DNA of 64,000 nt from positions 1,252,001 to 1,316,000 of the forward strand of contig NZ_AP014637.1 in the NCBI RefSeq assembly GCF_000829415.1, in the 5' to 3' direction. A program made the translations under genes and the position numbers. The notes beneath the pieces were generated by a model. The model made no database searches. It was not told where the DNA came from and saw only the letters and a program-made list of their open reading frames with translations. Shown here one piece after another: positions 47,201 through 61,380 of the stretch. This DNA comes from Pseudomonas sp. StFLB209 (lineage in GTDB: Bacteria; Pseudomonadota; Gammaproteobacteria; Pseudomonadales; Pseudomonadaceae). Numbering within the stretch: position 1 is the first letter of the stretch; the number at the start of each line of letters is the position of its first letter.

Positions 47201-47671
47201 TTAGAAGCGGTAGTGCGAGAAAGCCTTGTTGGCTTCGGCCATACGGTGAACGTCTTCACGCTTCTTGACAGCAGCACCTTTGCCTTCGGCAGCGTCCAGC
47301 AGCTCGCCGGCCAGGCGCAGCGCCATGGACTTCTCGCCGCGCTTGCGGGCGAAGTCTACCAGCCAGCGCATTGCCAGCGCGTTACGGCGGGACGGACGAA
47401 CTTCAACAGGAACCTGGTAAGTAGCACCGCCTACACGGCGCGACTTCACTTCGACCAGCGGAGCGATGGCGTCGAGAGCTTTCTCGAAGATTTCCAGGGG
47501 ATCGCTGTTCTTGCGTTCTTTAACCTTGTCCAGCGCGCCATAAACGATACGCTCGGCAACGGCTTTCTTGCCGCTTTCCATTACGTGGTTCATGAACTTC
47601 GCCAGGATCTGGCTTCCGTATTTCGGATCGTCAAGGATCTCGCGTTTTGCTGCTACGCGTCTTCTTGGCAT
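47201..47671 (-). CDS. rpsG: Ribosomal protein S7
   Basis: 156 residues starting [31 protein letters not shown]; nucleates assembly of the 30S head and lies in the E/P mRNA path. [28 protein letters not shown] is the family core. In E. coli S7 represses the str operon from the rpsL-rpsG gap, which here is 123 bases and longer than needed for a simple junction. Confidence 0.98.
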   Translation of the reverse strand: MPRRRVAAKREILDDPKYGSQILAKFMNHVMESGKKAVAERIVYGALDKVKERKNSDPLEIFEKALDAIAPLVEVKSRRVGGATYQVPVEVRPSRRNALAMRWLVDFARKRGEKSMALRLAGELLDAAEGKGAAVKKREDVHRMAEANKAFSHYRF

Positions 47672-47794
47672 GGATAAGCCCTCAAACGGTCTTCAGGTTA
47701 GCCCGGGACAGCACTCCAGAGGAGCTTGCCCGACCTTACTCTTATCGACTCAAAAAAATAGAAAAGTGCAAAATCAGTCAGAAACCAAAGCCAC

Positions 47795-48172
47795 TTAGGC
47801 TTTTTTAGGCTTCTTGGTACCGTATTTCGAACGACCTTGGTTACGACCTTTGACGCCGGAAGTATCCAGAGAGCCGCGAACGGTGTGGTAACGAACACCT
47901 GGCAAGTCTTTTACACGACCGCCGCGGATCAGTACCACGCTGTGCTCTTGCAGGTTGTGGCCTTCACCACCGATGTACGAGGAAACCTCGAAACCGTTGG
48001 TCAGACGCACACGGCATACTTTACGCAGTGCCGAGTTAGGTTTTTTCGGCGTAGTGGTGTACACGCGGGTGCACACGCCACGACGTTGCGGGCAGTTCTG
48101 CAGCGCAGGAACGTCGGACTTCTCGACGATACGCTTGCGCGGCTGACGTACCAGCTGGTTGATAGTTGCCAT
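47795..48172 (-). CDS. rpsL: Ribosomal protein S12
   Basis: 125 residues starting [24 protein letters not shown]; controls decoding accuracy. K43 in [13 protein letters not shown]88 and P91 in [12 protein letters not shown] are the wild-type, streptomycin-sensitive residues. First gene of the str operon with a clear promoter and a structured leader of about 80 bases. Confidence 0.98.
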   Translation of the reverse strand: MATINQLVRQPRKRIVEKSDVPALQNCPQRRGVCTRVYTTTPKKPNSALRKVCRVRLTNGFEVSSYIGGEGHNLQEHSVVLIRGGRVKDLPGVRYHTVRGSLDTSGVKGRNQGRSKYGTKKPKKA

Positions 48173-48191
48173 CTACTAGCTCCACTGTTGA

Positions 48192-48214
48192 CTTGCAGAC
48201 GCTATTGCCTGCAA
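48192..48214 (-). promoter_or_regulatory. Second leader hairpin upstream of rpsL
   Basis: CTTGCAG and CTGCAAG form a 7-bp stem 20 bases before the rpsL start, just upstream of the GGAG ribosome site. With the hairpin at 48224 it makes the str leader largely folded. Confidence 0.45.
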
Positions 48215-48223
48215 GAAAGCAAA

Positions 48224-48246
48224 TGACAGGGCGATAGGCCCTGTCA
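48224..48246 (-). promoter_or_regulatory. Leader hairpin of the str operon
   Basis: TGACAGGGC pairs perfectly with GCCCTGTCA around GATAG. It starts about 17 bases after the -10 element of the rpsL promoter, so it is near the 5' end of the transcript; TTTGCTTTCTT follows on the minus strand, attenuator-like. Confidence 0.6.
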
Positions 48247-48262
48247 AATTTAGGGGTACAAG

Positions 48263-48291
48263 AGTCTAAAGAGGATCTCGCCCCCAGTCAA
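48263..48291 (-). promoter_or_regulatory. Sigma-70 promoter of the str operon
   Basis: On the minus strand TTGACT (48286-48291), 17 bases, TAGACT (48263-48268). It gives rpsL-rpsG-fusA-tuf their own start independent of rpoBC. Confidence 0.78.
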
Positions 48292-48315
48292 GGCAATGCC
48301 CCGACCTCTTCCACC

Positions 48316-48346
48316 GTCTTGCGACAACTGAATGTTGCCGCAAGAC
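48316..48346 (-). terminator. Nested inverted repeats after rpoC
   Basis: GTCTTGCGACAAC pairs with GTTGCCGCAAGAC with one mismatch around TGAAT. An outer stem of TGCCCCG (about 48297) and CGGGGCA (about 48357) encloses it, giving a cruciform-like fold between rpoC and the rpsL promoter. There is no U run, so it may be rho-dependent or protective. Confidence 0.4.
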
Positions 48347-48370
48347 CTGAAAAACGCCGGGGCACGACCC

Positions 48371-52570
<4,200 letters not shown>

Positions 52571-52633
52571 GGCCTTTCCTCCTGGCGGAGCAAGGAGCAG
52601 GCAGTAGCGCCCTGCTCCCATTCACGTCACGTG

Positions 52634-55600
52634 TTATTCGGTTTCCAGATCGATATCGATACCGAGAGAACGGATCTCTTTGATCAACACGTTGAAGGAC
52701 TCGGGCATGCCCGGCTCCATACGGTGATCGCCGTCCACGATGTTCTTGTACATCTTGGTCCGACCGTTCACGTCGTCCGACTTCACTGTGAGCATTTCTT
52801 GCAGAGTGTAAGCGGCGCCGTATGCTTCCAGCGCCCAGACTTCCATCTCCCCGAAACGCTGACCACCGAACTGCGCCTTACCACCCAGCGGCTGCTGGGT
52901 AACCAGGCTGTAGGAACCCGTGGAACGCGCGTGCATCTTGTCGTCCACCAGGTGGTTCAGTTTCAGCATGTACATGTAGCCAACGGTTACAGCGCGCTCG
53001 AACTTGTTGCCGGTACGGCCGTCGAACAGCTGCATCTGGCCGCTGTCAGGCATATCTGCCAGACGCAGCATCGCCTTGATCTCACGCTCTTTGGCCCCGT
53101 CAAACACCGGAGTCGCCATAGGCACGCCGTTGCGCAGGTTCTTCGCCAGGTCGAGGATTTCCTGGTCAGAGAAGCTGTCCAGGTTTTCCTGACGGCCACC
53201 GATCTCGTTGTAGATCTCGGCCAGGAACTTGCGCAGCTCGATGACTTTGCGCTGCTCTTCGAGCATACGGTTGATCTTCTCGCCCAGACCCTTGGCTGCG
53301 AGGCCCAGGTGGGTTTCAAGGATCTGACCGACGTTCATACGCGAAGGTACACCCAACGGGTTCAGGACGATATCGACCGGAGTACCGTTGGCGTCGTGCG
53401 GCATGTCTTCGACCGGCATGATCACCGAGACAACACCCTTGTTACCGTGACGACCGGCCATCTTGTCACCCGGCTGGATGCGACGGCGGATAGCCAGGTA
53501 AACCTTGACGATCTTCAGTACGCCTGGAGCCAGGTCATCGCCTTGCTGCAGCTTGCGTTTCTTGTCTTCGAACTTGTCGTCCAGCAGACGACGACGATCA
53601 ACGATGTAAGCCTGAGCTTTTTCGAGCTGCTCGTTCAGAGCATCTTCGGTCATGCGCAGCTTGAACCACTGGCCGTGCTCAAGACCGTTGAGGATCTCGT
53701 CGGTGATCTCCTGGCCTTTCTTCAGGCCAGCGCCGCCTTCCACAGTCTTGCCAACCAGAGCCGACCGCAGACGTTCGAAGGTTGCACCTTCAACGATGCG
53801 GAACTCTTCATTGAGGTCCTTGCGGATCTCGTCCAGCTGGGACTTCTCGATCGACAGGGCACGGGAGTCGCGCTCGACGCCATCACGAGTGAAGACCTGT
53901 ACGTCGATGACAGTACCCTTGGTGCCGGTTGGCACGCGCAGGGAGGTGTCTTTGACGTCGCTGGCCTTCTCACCGAAGATTGCACGCAGCAGCTTCTCTT
54001 CCGGGGTCAGCTGGGTTTCGCCCTTCGGCGTGACCTTGCCCACCAGGATGTCGCCAGCAGCCACTTCGGCGCCGACGTAAACGATACCGGCTTCGTCCAG
54101 TTTGTTCAGTGCAGCTTCACCCACGTTCGGGATGTCTGCAGTGATTTCCTCTGGGCCCAGCTTGGTATCACGCGCCACACAGGTCAGTTCCTGGATGTGG
54201 ATCGTGGTGAAGCGGTCTTCCTGAACCACACGCTCGGACAGGCAGATGGAGTCTTCGAAGTTGAAGCCGTTCCATGCCATGAACGCGATGCGCATGTTTT
54301 GACCGAGCGCCAGTTCACCCATGTCGGTGGACGGACCGTCGGCCATGATGTCACCACGACTGACCACATCACCACGGCTCACCAGCGGACGCTGGTTGAT
54401 GCAGGTGTTCTGGTTGGAACGGGTGTACTTGGTCAGGTTGTAGATATCCACACCCGCTTCGCCGGTTTCGACTTCATCGTCGGCAACCCGGACCACGATA
54501 CGGCTGGCATCCACGGAGTCGATCACGCCGCCACGACGAGCCACGACGCAAACGCCGGAGTCGCGAGCCACGTTACGCTCCATACCAGTACCAACCAGCG
54601 GCTTGTCGGCACGCAGGGTTGGGACCGCTTGGCGCTGCATGTTCGAGCCCATCAACGCACGGTTGGCGTCGTCGTGCTCAAGGAACGGAATCAGCGAGGC
54701 TGCAACCGAGACTACCTGCTTGGGCGATACGTCCATCAGGGTTACGTCGGCAGGTGCCTTGACGGTGAACTCGTTCAGGTGACGAACGGCTACCAGCTCG
54801 TCGATCAGTTCCTGCTTGTCGTTCATCGCGGCCGAAGCCTGGGCGATGACGTGGTCAGCCTCTTCGATTGCCGACAGGAACACGATGTCGTTGCTGACAA
54901 CGCCGTCTTTCACTACACGGTACGGGCTTTCCAGGAAGCCGTACTGGTTGGTACGGGCATAGGCCGCCAGAGAGTTGATCAGGCCGATGTTCGGACCTTC
55001 AGGCGTCTCGATCGGGCACACACGGCCGTAGTGAGTCGGGTGTACGTCACGAACTTCGAAGCCTGCGCGCTCACGAGTCAGACCGCCAGGGCCGAGTGCG
55101 GAAACACGGCGCTTGTGGGTGATCTCGGACAGCGGGTTGTTCTGGTCCATGAACTGCGACAGCTGGCTGGAACCGAAGAACTCTTTCACCGCCGCCGCAA
55201 CCGGCTTGGCGTTGATCAGGTCCTGCGGCATCAAGCCTTCGCTTTCTGCCATCGACAGACGTTCCTTGACCGCACGCTCAACGCGCACCAGGCCAACACG
55301 GAACTGGTTCTCGGCCATTTCACCAACGCAACGAACGCGACGGTTACCCAGGTGGTCGATGTCATCGACGATACCTTTGCCGTTACGGATATCGACCAGG
55401 GTCTTGAGAACCTCGACGATATCTTCCTTGCACAGCACGCCCGAACCTTCGATCTCGGTACGACCGATACGACGGTTGAACTTCATGCGACCCACTGCCG
55501 ACAAGTCGTAGCGCTCGGCACTGAAGAACAGGTTGTTGAACAGGGTCTCGGCGGCATCCTTGGTTGGCGGCTCGCCAGGACGCATCATGCGGTAGATCTC

Positions 55601-56707
55601 GACCAGAGCTTCCAGCTGGTTGCTGGTGGAGTCGATCTTCAGCGTGTCGGAGATGAACGGACCGCAGTCGATGTCGTTGGTGTACAACGTTTCGATGCGC
55701 ACGACCTGACCTTTAGCGATCTTGGCCAGCAGGTCGGTGGTCAGTTCGGTGTTGCACTCGGCGATGATCTCGCCAGTCGCCGGATGCACGATAACCTTGG
55801 CGGTGGTGCGACCCAGGAGATATTCCAGAGGCACTTCCAGCTCTTTGATACCGGCTTTTTCCAGCTGGTTGATGTGACGGGCAGTGATACGGCGACCCTG
55901 CTCGACAATAACCTTGCCGCTGTCGTCCTTGATATCAAGAACGGCGATTTCACCACGCAGACGCTGCGGTACCAGCTCCAGGTTCAGGCTCTGGTCGCGG
56001 ATATGGAAAACGTTGGTGGTGTAGAAGGCATCCAGCACCTGTTCGGTGGTGTAGCCCAGCGCGCGCAGCAGTACGGACGCCGGCAGTTTGCGGCGACGGT
56101 CGATACGCACGAATACGCAGTCTTTCGGGTCGAACTCGAAGTCCAGCCAGGAACCGCGGTATGGAATGATGCGAGCGGAATACAGCAGCTTGCCGGAGCT
56201 GTGAGTCTTGCCACGGTCGTGGTCGAAGAACACACCAGGCGAACGGTGCAGCTGGGACACGATGACGCGCTCGGTACCGTTGATAACGAAGGTACCGTTT
56301 TCAGTCATCAGGGGGATTTCACCCATGTAGACTTCTTGCTCTTTGATGTCCTTGATCGCTTTGTTCGACGATTCTTTGTCGAAAATGATCAGACGAACCT
56401 TGACCCGCAGAGGTACTGCATAAGTCACGCCACGCAGCACGCACTCCTTGACATCAAATGCCGGTTCGCCCAAGCGATAACCTACATACTCCAGGGCAGC
56501 ATTGCCGGAGTAGCTGATGATCGGGAAAACGGATTTGAAGGCTGCATGCAGACCGACGTCGCGGAACTGATCTTTGGTCGCTCCCGCCTGCAGGAATTCA
56601 CGATACGAATCCAGCTGGATGGCCAGGAGATACGGCACATCCATTACGTCCGGCAACTTGCTAAAGTCCTTGCGGATACGTTTTTTCTCAGTGTATGAGT
56701 AAGCCAT
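52634..56707 (-). CDS. rpoB: RNA polymerase beta subunit
   Basis: 1357 residues starting [19 protein letters not shown]. The rifampicin-binding cluster reads [22 protein letters not shown], which is wild type, so no rifampicin resistance is predicted from it. The C-terminal [24 protein letters not shown] is intact. An attenuator-like hairpin lies in the 219-base gap from rplL. Confidence 0.98.
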   Translation of the reverse strand: MAYSYTEKKRIRKDFSKLPDVMDVPYLLAIQLDSYREFLQAGATKDQFRDVGLHAAFKSVFPIISYSGNAALEYVGYRLGEPAFDVKECVLRGVTYAVPLRVKVRLIIFDKESSNKAIKDIKEQEVYMGEIPLMTENGTFVINGTERVIVSQLHRSPGVFFDHDRGKTHSSGKLLYSARIIPYRGSWLDFEFDPKDCVFVRIDRRRKLPASVLLRALGYTTEQVLDAFYTTNVFHIRDQSLNLELVPQRLRGEIAVLDIKDDSGKVIVEQGRRITARHINQLEKAGIKELEVPLEYLLGRTTAKVIVHPATGEIIAECNTELTTDLLAKIAKGQVVRIETLYTNDIDCGPFISDTLKIDSTSNQLEALVEIYRMMRPGEPPTKDAAETLFNNLFFSAERYDLSAVGRMKFNRRIGRTEIEGSGVLCKEDIVEVLKTLVDIRNGKGIVDDIDHLGNRRVRCVGEMAENQFRVGLVRVERAVKERLSMAESEGLMPQDLINAKPVAAAVKEFFGSSQLSQFMDQNNPLSEITHKRRVSALGPGGLTRERAGFEVRDVHPTHYGRVCPIETPEGPNIGLINSLAAYARTNQYGFLESPYRVVKDGVVSNDIVFLSAIEEADHVIAQASAAMNDKQELIDELVAVRHLNEFTVKAPADVTLMDVSPKQVVSVAASLIPFLEHDDANRALMGSNMQRQAVPTLRADKPLVGTGMERNVARDSGVCVVARRGGVIDSVDASRIVVRVADDEVETGEAGVDIYNLTKYTRSNQNTCINQRPLVSRGDVVSRGDIMADGPSTDMGELALGQNMRIAFMAWNGFNFEDSICLSERVVQEDRFTTIHIQELTCVARDTKLGPEEITADIPNVGEAALNKLDEAGIVYVGAEVAAGDILVGKVTPKGETQLTPEEKLLRAIFGEKASDVKDTSLRVPTGTKGTVIDVQVFTRDGVERDSRALSIEKSQLDEIRKDLNEEFRIVEGATFERLRSALVGKTVEGGAGLKKGQEITDEILNGLEHGQWFKLRMTEDALNEQLEKAQAYIVDRRRLLDDKFEDKKRKLQQGDDLAPGVLKIVKVYLAIRRRIQPGDKMAGRHGNKGVVSVIMPVEDMPHDANGTPVDIVLNPLGVPSRMNVGQILETHLGLAAKGLGEKINRMLEEQRKVIELRKFLAEIYNEIGGRQENLDSFSDQEILDLAKNLRNGVPMATPVFDGAKEREIKAMLRLADMPDSGQMQLFDGRTGNKFERAVTVGYMYMLKLNHLVDDKMHARSTGSYSLVTQQPLGGKAQFGGQRFGEMEVWALEAYGAAYTLQEMLTVKSDDVNGRTKMYKNIVDGDHRMEPGMPESFNVLIKEIRSLGIDIDLETE

Positions 56708-56851
56708 CAGCGTTCCCCAGCTTGGTCACCTGCCTGTTTGGCTCCTTCGACGGAAGCAGCCAGAAAATCGTGCAAACCCTCTTGGTTTGCGCCACCGTCT
56801 CGGTGGTATTGCACGTTGTAGAACGTTGGCCTGGCCACACGTCTATAACGG

Positions 56852-56880
56852 AAAAAGGCCGGTGGCATAAGCCACCAGCC
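56852..56880 (-). terminator. Attenuator between rplL and rpoB
   Basis: GGCC-GGTGGC and GCCACC-GGCC type arms (56857-56866 with 56871-56880, one mismatch) around ATAA, followed on the minus strand by TTTTTC. In E. coli a partial terminator at this place lowers rpoBC transcription relative to the ribosomal genes. A second small hairpin (CCACCG/CGGTGG near 56790-56806) follows. Confidence 0.8.
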
Positions 56881-56926
56881 ATCAGCCTTCTGCTTGACGC
56901 TTGGGCTGGACGCTCAAGGTCGATGC

Positions 56927-57298
56927 TTATTTCAGCTCGACTTTAGCGCCTGCTTCTTCCAGAGCAGCCTTGGCTTTCTCAGCCGACGCCTTGTCAACGC
57001 CTTCCAGAACGGTAGCTGGAGCGCCGTCAACGGCAGCTTTAGCTTCTTTCAGGCCCAGACCGGTCAGCTCACGAACAGCCTTGATCACGTTAACTTTCTT
57101 CTCGCCAGCTTCGGCCAGGATAACGTTGAACTCGGTTTGCTCTTCAACAACGGCAGCAGCGCCACCGGCAGCTGGGCCAGCCGAAGCGGCAGCAGCAGTA
57201 ACACCGAACTTCTCTTCGAAGGCTTTGATCAGTTCTACGACTTGCAGAACGGACATCTCGGCAACGGCGTTAAGGATATCTTCTTGAGAGATGGACAT
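56927..57298 (-). CDS. rplL: Ribosomal protein L7/L12
   Basis: 123 residues: an N-terminal dimerisation helix pair ([32 protein letters not shown]), an Ala/Gly hinge and a C-terminal factor-binding domain ([32 protein letters not shown]). Multiple copies on L10 recruit EF-Tu and EF-G. 75 bases after rplJ. Confidence 0.98.
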   Translation of the reverse strand: MSISQEDILNAVAEMSVLQVVELIKAFEEKFGVTAAAASAGPAAGGAAAVVEEQTEFNVILAEAGEKKVNVIKAVRELTGLGLKEAKAAVDGAPATVLEGVDKASAEKAKAALEEAGAKVELK

Positions 57299-57373
57299 GA
57301 CTCAATTTCCTGAATTGGGGGACGGCCTGTGCGACCATCGAAATAAACAAAAACGCGTTAGAAGGGCTCAGCC

Positions 57374-57874
57374 TCAGGCTGCAGCAGCTTCTTTCTGGTC
57401 GCGAACAGCCGCCAGAGTACGAGCCAGCTTGCTGGTAGCGCCTTGGATCACGCTCATCAGCTGCGAAATGGCTTCGTCGCGGGTCGGCAAGCTTGCCAGT
57501 ACGTCGATCTGATTAGCTGCGAGGAACTTGCCCTCGAACGCAGCTGCCTTGATCTCGAACTTGTCCTGACCTTTGGCAAACTCTTTGAACAGACGAGCAG
57601 CAGCGCCCGGGTGTTCGTTGGAGAAAGCGATCAAGGTCGGGCCGGTGAACACATCGTTGAGGACACTGTATTCAGTGTCAGCAACGGCGCGCTTGAGCAG
57701 GGTGTTACGTACGACACGTACATAAACACCAGCTTCACGAGCCTCTTTACGGAGTCCGGTCATAGCGCCTACAGTCACACCACGGGCATCAGCCACGACA
57801 GCGGACAGGGCAACTTTGGCAGCCTCGTTGACTTCAGCGACGATGGCCTTCTTGTCTTCGAGTTTAATTGCCAC
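57374..57874 (-). CDS. rplJ: Ribosomal protein L10
   Basis: 166 residues starting [20 protein letters not shown]; base of the L7/L12 stalk and translational repressor of its own mRNA. The start at 57874 is GTG, read as GTGGCAATTAAACTC, behind AGGAG. The 195-base leader upstream carries the L10-type fold. Confidence 0.97.
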   Translation of the reverse strand: MAIKLEDKKAIVAEVNEAAKVALSAVVADARGVTVGAMTGLRKEAREAGVYVRVVRNTLLKRAVADTEYSVLNDVFTGPTLIAFSNEHPGAAARLFKEFAKGQDKFEIKAAAFEGKFLAANQIDVLASLPTRDEAISQLMSVIQGATSKLARTLAAVRDQKEAAAA

Positions 57875-57929
57875 GGGTTTAACTCCTGCTTGTTACCGTT
57901 TCATCCAGCCGGAGCCGGATGTCGTTTTG

Positions 57930-58020
57930 GTGTCTGATTCGGTAAGGAACCGGGAGCACCATCTGCGTAGGCTTGTGGTTTAAGACTTGCGTCGCCTACG
58001 GTCTTGGACAGCCCCCGCCA
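57930..58020 (-). promoter_or_regulatory. L10-type ribosomal leader upstream of rplJ
   Basis: On the minus strand CCAAGACCGTAGGC ... AAGTCTTAAACC ... AAGCCTACGCAGATGGTG shows the pairing GTAGGC with GCCTAC and an alternative AAGAC with GTCTT. This arrangement matches my recollection of the L10(L12) leader consensus, where L10 binding represses rplJL translation. Boundaries are approximate. Confidence 0.65.
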
Positions 58021-58040
58021 GGCAGGGACCCCAATTTTTG

Positions 58041-58064
58041 AGTGGCGCGGCATGCCGCGCCACT
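58041..58064. repeat. Perfect 24-bp palindrome after rplA
   Basis: AGTGGCGCGGCA followed directly by TGCCGCGCCACT, six bases downstream of the rplA stop. It can form a stable GC-rich hairpin between rplA and the L10 leader, without a U run on the minus strand. It may be a processing or stability element. Confidence 0.7.
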
Positions 58065-58069
58065 GCACA

Positions 58070-58765
58070 TTACGCGTCCAGCGAGCTCTGATCGATAACC
58101 AGACCTGGGCCCATGGTGGTGCTCAGGGTTACGCGCTTGACGTAGATACCTTTCGAGGAAGCTGGCTTGATACGCTTCAGATCAGCGATCAGGGCTTCAA
58201 CGTTTTCCTTCAGCTTGACGGCATCGAAGCCGATCTTGCCAACGGAAGTGTGGATGATGCCGTTTTTGTCGGTGCGGTAACGAACCTGACCAGCCTTGGC
58301 GTTTTTCACGGCGTTGGCTACGTCTGGAGTTACAGTACCGACTTTCGGGTTAGGCATCAGGCCGCGAGGACCCAGAACCTGACCCAACTGACCGACAACG
58401 CGCATGGCATCCGGAGAAGCGATGACTACGTCGTAGTTCAGGTCGCCGGCTTTCATTTCGGCAGCCAGATCGTCCATACCTACACGGTCAGCGCCGGCAG
58501 CCAGAGCGGCTTCAGCAGCTGGACCCTGGGTGAACACGGCAACACGAACAGTCTTACCGGTGCCGTGCGGCAGAACGGTAGCGCTACGAACGACCTGGTC
58601 GGATTTACGAGGATCGACGCCCAGGTTAACAGCAACGTCGAACGACTCGCTGAACTTGACGGTCGACAGCTCGGCCAGCAGGCTTGCTGCGTCAACGAAG
58701 TTGTAGACTTTGCCAGCTTCGAGCTTGCTGGCGATTGCCTTTTGACGCTTGGTCAACTTAGCCAT
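58070..58765 (-). CDS. rplA: Ribosomal protein L1
   Basis: 231 residues starting [23 protein letters not shown]; binds 23S rRNA at the mobile L1 stalk and helps release E-site t[23 protein letters not shown] is the family hallmark. ATG at 58765 overlaps the rplK stop as TAATG. Confidence 0.98.
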   Translation of the reverse strand: MAKLTKRQKAIASKLEAGKVYNFVDAASLLAELSTVKFSESFDVAVNLGVDPRKSDQVVRSATVLPHGTGKTVRVAVFTQGPAAEAALAAGADRVGMDDLAAEMKAGDLNYDVVIASPDAMRVVGQLGQVLGPRGLMPNPKVGTVTPDVANAVKNAKAGQVRYRTDKNGIIHTSVGKIGFDAVKLKENVEALIADLKRIKPASSKGIYVKRVTLSTTMGPGLVIDQSSLDA

Positions 58766-59196
58766 TACACACCCTCCACGTTAAGGCCCATGCTGCGAGC
58801 AGAACCGGCGATGGTACGCACGGCTGCATCGAGGTCAGCGGCTGTCAGATCAGCGCTCTTGGTTTTAGCGATCTCTTCCAGCTGAGCACGGGTAACAGTG
58901 CCAACCTTAACAGTGTTAGGACGAGCAGAACCGCTGGCCAGGCCTGCTGCTTTTTTCAGCAGAACCGAAGCCGGGGTGCTCTTGGTTTCGAAAGTGAAGC
59001 TACGGTCGCTGTAGACGGTGATGATCACAGGAGTCGGCAGACCAGCTTCCAGGCCCTGAGTACGGGCGTTGAACGCTTTGCAGAATTCCATGATGTTCAC
59101 ACCGTGCTGACCCAGAGCAGGACCAACGGGTGGGCTTGGGTTAGCCTGACCGGCTTTCACTTGCAACTTGATGTACGCGTTAATCTTCTTGGCCAT
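58765..59196 (-). CDS. rplK: Ribosomal protein L11
   Basis: 143 residues starting [36 protein letters not shown]; the thiopeptide and stringent-response (RelA) region of the 50S subunit. The proline-rich N-terminal [11 protein letters not shown] is wild type. First gene of the rplKAJL run, after a terminator that ends secE-nusG. Confidence 0.98.
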   Translation of the reverse strand: MAKKINAYIKLQVKAGQANPSPPVGPALGQHGVNIMEFCKAFNARTQGLEAGLPTPVIITVYSDRSFTFETKSTPASVLLKKAAGLASGSARPNTVKVGTVTRAQLEEIAKTKSADLTAADLDAAVRTIAGSARSMGLNVEGV

Positions 59197-59271
59197 GAGG
59201 CACTCCAGTTACGGGTTCTAGCGCCAGTTAAGGCTCCCCGATGCATTGCACATATATCCCGGTGACGAAAA

Positions 59272-59298
59272 AACCCCACAGCCTTTGGCTGCGGGGTT
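59272..59298 (-). terminator. Terminator between nusG and rplK
   Basis: AACCCC-CAGCC and GGCTG-GGGGTT arms (one internal mismatch) around TTT; on the minus strand TTTTTTCG follows. A strong signal, 16 bases after nusG. Confidence 0.9.
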
Positions 59299-59313
59299 GG
59301 GATTTCAGCTCGC

Positions 59314-59847
59314 TCAGACCTTCTCGACCTGGCTGAACTCCAGCTCTACCGGAGTAGAGCGACCGAAAATGAGCACAGCCACCTGAATGCGGCTCTTTTC
59401 GTAGTTAACTTCTTCAACCGAACCATTGAAGTCCGCGAATGGACCGTCAATAACACGTACAACCTCGCCCGGTTCGAACAAGGTCTTCGGCTTGGGCTTA
59501 TCGCTGCCATCAGCAACGCGACGCAGAATTGCTTCTGCTTCTTTATCAGTAATCGGCGCAGGCTTGTCGGCAGTACCGCCGATGAAGCCCATCACACGCG
59601 GGGTATCCTTGACCAAGTGCCAGGTACCCTCGTTCATTTCCATCTGTACCAGCACATAGCCAGGGAAGAATTTACGCTCACTCTTGCGCTTCTGGCCGTT
59701 ACGCATTTCCACTACTTCTTCAGTAGGGACCAGAATTTCGCCGAAGCCATCTTCCATGCCTGCCAGCTTCACACGCTCGATCAGCGAGCGCATGACATGC
59801 TTCTCGTAACCCGAGTAAGCATGCACTACATACCAACGCTTAGCCAC
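59314..59847 (-). CDS. nusG: Transcription termination/antitermination factor NusG
   Basis: 177 residues. The N-terminal NGN domain starts [18 protein letters not shown] and binds RNA polymerase. The C-terminal KOW domain ([40 protein letters not shown]) contacts Rho or S10. Nine bases downstream of secE. Confidence 0.98.
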   Translation of the reverse strand: MAKRWYVVHAYSGYEKHVMRSLIERVKLAGMEDGFGEILVPTEEVVEMRNGQKRKSERKFFPGYVLVQMEMNEGTWHLVKDTPRVMGFIGGTADKPAPITDKEAEAILRRVADGSDKPKPKTLFEPGEVVRVIDGPFADFNGSVEEVNYEKSRIQVAVLIFGRSTPVELEFSQVEKV

Positions 59848-59856
59848 GAGACACCC

Positions 59857-60225
59857 TTAGCCAACTATCAAGGAAACAAGCCAACCGAGCAGGGAATCAA
59901 GCCCCCACAACAGCAGCGCCATAACCAGAACCACCGCCACGACGATCAGCGTAGTCTGGCCGGTCTCTTGACGAGTCGGCCATACGACCTTACGAATCTC
60001 TGCACGCGCTTCTTTGGCAAGCGTAAAGAAAGCTTTGCCCTTGCCGGTCTGCAGCGCAACGAACGCGGCAGCAGCTGCAATCACAAGGAGAACGAGAACG
60101 CGATACAGGATCGGCTGGGCCGAGTAATACTGATTACCGACAACACCCACGACCACCAGAACGACTACCAGGAGCCACTTCAGCAGGTCAAAGCGGGAGT
60201 CTGATGCTTCAGCCTTGAGATTCAT
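59857..60225 (-). CDS. secE: Protein translocase subunit SecE
   Basis: 122 residues with three membrane helices, as in E. coli (about 18-35, 43-60, 93-115). The conserved cytoplasmic segment EARAEIRKVVWPTRQETGQTT lies before the last helix and clamps SecY (33109). It is 43 bases downstream of tRNA-Trp, sharing its promoter. Confidence 0.96.
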   Translation of the reverse strand: MNLKAEASDSRFDLLKWLLVVVLVVVGVVGNQYYSAQPILYRVLVLLVIAAAAAFVALQTGKGKAFFTLAKEARAEIRKVVWPTRQETGQTTLIVVAVVLVMALLLWGLDSLLGWLVSLIVG

Positions 60226-60268
60226 CTACGGAGATCCTGTGAAAAGAAAGCCAGATATCGAAAGAATC

Positions 60269-60344
60269 TGGCAGGTCAGGAGGGAATCGAACCCCCAACC
60301 TACGGTTTTGGAGACCGTCGCTCTGCCAATTGAGCTACTGACCT
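60269..60344 (-). tRNA. trpT: tRNA-Trp (CCA anticodon)
   Basis: 76-base cloverleaf AGGTCAGTAGCTC... with anticodon loop CTCCAAA (CCA) and encoded CCA end. Directly upstream of secE. Confidence 0.97.
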
Positions 60345-60365
60345 AAAAACAAAATCAGGCCGACC

Positions 60366-60394
60366 ATTATGCTGACCCGACTAGATTTTATCAA
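60366..60394 (-). promoter_or_regulatory. Promoter of tRNA-Trp and secE-nusG
   Basis: On the minus strand TTGATA (60389-60394), 17 bases, CATAAT (60366-60371), followed by a GGTCGGCC discriminator. It lies 21 bases before the tRNA. Confidence 0.75.
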
Positions 60395-60485
60395 CACCTC
60401 TTTTCATTCACCCAAAAGCAGAAGATACCAATGAGCCATGAAAAGAATTCAAGCGAAGGCCGAGACCGACACACCCGCTTAAAAC

Positions 60486-60513
60486 AAAGGCAGATATTTG
60501 CATATCTGCCTTT
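60486..60513 (-). terminator. Terminator after tRNA-Thr
   Basis: AAAGGCAGATAT pairs perfectly with ATATCTGCCTTT around TTGC; on the minus strand TTTGTTTTAA follows. It closes the tyrT-glyT-thrT unit where tufB would otherwise begin. Confidence 0.88.
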
Positions 60514-60518
60514 GATAA

Positions 60519-60594
60519 TGGAGCTCTTGAGCGGATTTGAACCGCTGACCTCACCCTTACCAAGGGTGTGCTCTACCAACTGAGCTACAAGAGC
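60519..60594 (-). tRNA. thrT: tRNA-Thr (GGT anticodon)
   Basis: 76 bases, GCTCTTGTAGCTCAG..., anticodon loop TTGGTAA, CCA encoded. Third tRNA of the tyrT-glyT-thrT unit. Confidence 0.97.
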
Positions 60595-60621
60595 GAAACC
60601 TTACGCACAAACTGCAAAATC

Positions 60622-60695
<74 letters not shown>

Positions 60696-60719
60696 AGAAC
60701 TTGCAATTCTTGCTAAATA

Positions 60720-60804
<85 letters not shown>

Positions 60805-60817
60805 TGAGCTGGGCGGC

Positions 60818-60846
60818 ATTATCAACCTCTGCCACCCTCTTGTCAA
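60818..60846 (-). promoter_or_regulatory. Proximal promoter of the tRNA-Tyr unit
   Basis: On the minus strand TTGACA (60841-60846), 17 bases, GATAAT (60818-60823), then GCCGCCC, a GC-rich discriminator typical of stringently controlled stable-RNA promoters. Confidence 0.82.
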
Positions 60847-60935
60847 CCACTTTCTTCAATTAAATCTTGGAGTTACGTGAGTTGATCAATCTTGCTCCTT
60901 AACTTGGCTTTCAGCCTCGCTGTGGAGCGGGCGCC

Positions 60936-60964
60936 ATTCTATGCAAACTAATTAAGGTCTGCAA
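60936..60964 (-). promoter_or_regulatory. Distal promoter of the tRNA-Tyr unit
   Basis: On the minus strand TTGCAG (60959-60964), 17 bases, TAGAAT (60936-60941), then GGCGCCCGC. The -35 lies inside the end of the SPOR gene. It forms a tandem pair with the promoter at 60818. Confidence 0.6.
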
Positions 60965-61373
60965 CCCCTTCACATAAAATAATCCGATTTTTTAACTGCG
61001 GAAAATCCTGAGTGAGTTGAGCCACCAACTCTTCACCGACCAGCCGACGACTCTCAGGCATGACGGCAAGCCAATAACGATTGGCGCCCGCCACTTGCTG
61101 CACATGATACTGGGTACGAATATCGAGACTCTTCAGACGCTGCTCTACCGCTTTCACATCGTCAGCCTTGGCAAACCCACCCAGGTATTGGCATTCAGGC
61201 CTGCTCTCACGCCCCTCCCCTACACCCGACTCACTGAGCAGCCGGATATCCTGCTGAGCAGAACGGTTAAGCGATAGCGGAATCACTTCCTTGGCACGCA
61301 GGGGAGCTTCCTGCTGATGCCAGAGGTAGTAGAAGACGTTCAGCATCAAGAGCAAAAGAAAAAGCCAACGCAT
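60948..61373 (-). CDS. SPOR-domain membrane protein
   Basis: 141 residues: an N-terminal membrane anchor (MRWLFLLLLMLNVFYYLW), a linker and a C-terminal SPOR-like fold (CQYLGGFAKADDVKAVEQRLKSLDIRTQYHVQQVAGANRYWLAVMPE). SPOR domains bind denuded peptidoglycan strands, so a cell-wall role is likely but the partner is unknown. ATG at 61373 lies seven bases after coaX; upstream in-frame codons belong to coaX in another frame. Confidence 0.82.
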   Translation of the reverse strand: MRWLFLLLLMLNVFYYLWHQQEAPLRAKEVIPLSLNRSAQQDIRLLSESGVGEGRESRPECQYLGGFAKADDVKAVEQRLKSLDIRTQYHVQQVAGANRYWLAVMPESRRLVGEELVAQLTQDFPQLKNRIILCEGVADLN

Positions 61374-61380
61374 GAAAACC

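Noticed and set aside
60345..60485. Remnant of a tufB gene between tRNA-Thr and tRNA-Trp
   Set aside because: Neither the tuf start nor any internal tuf motif can be recognised in either strand.
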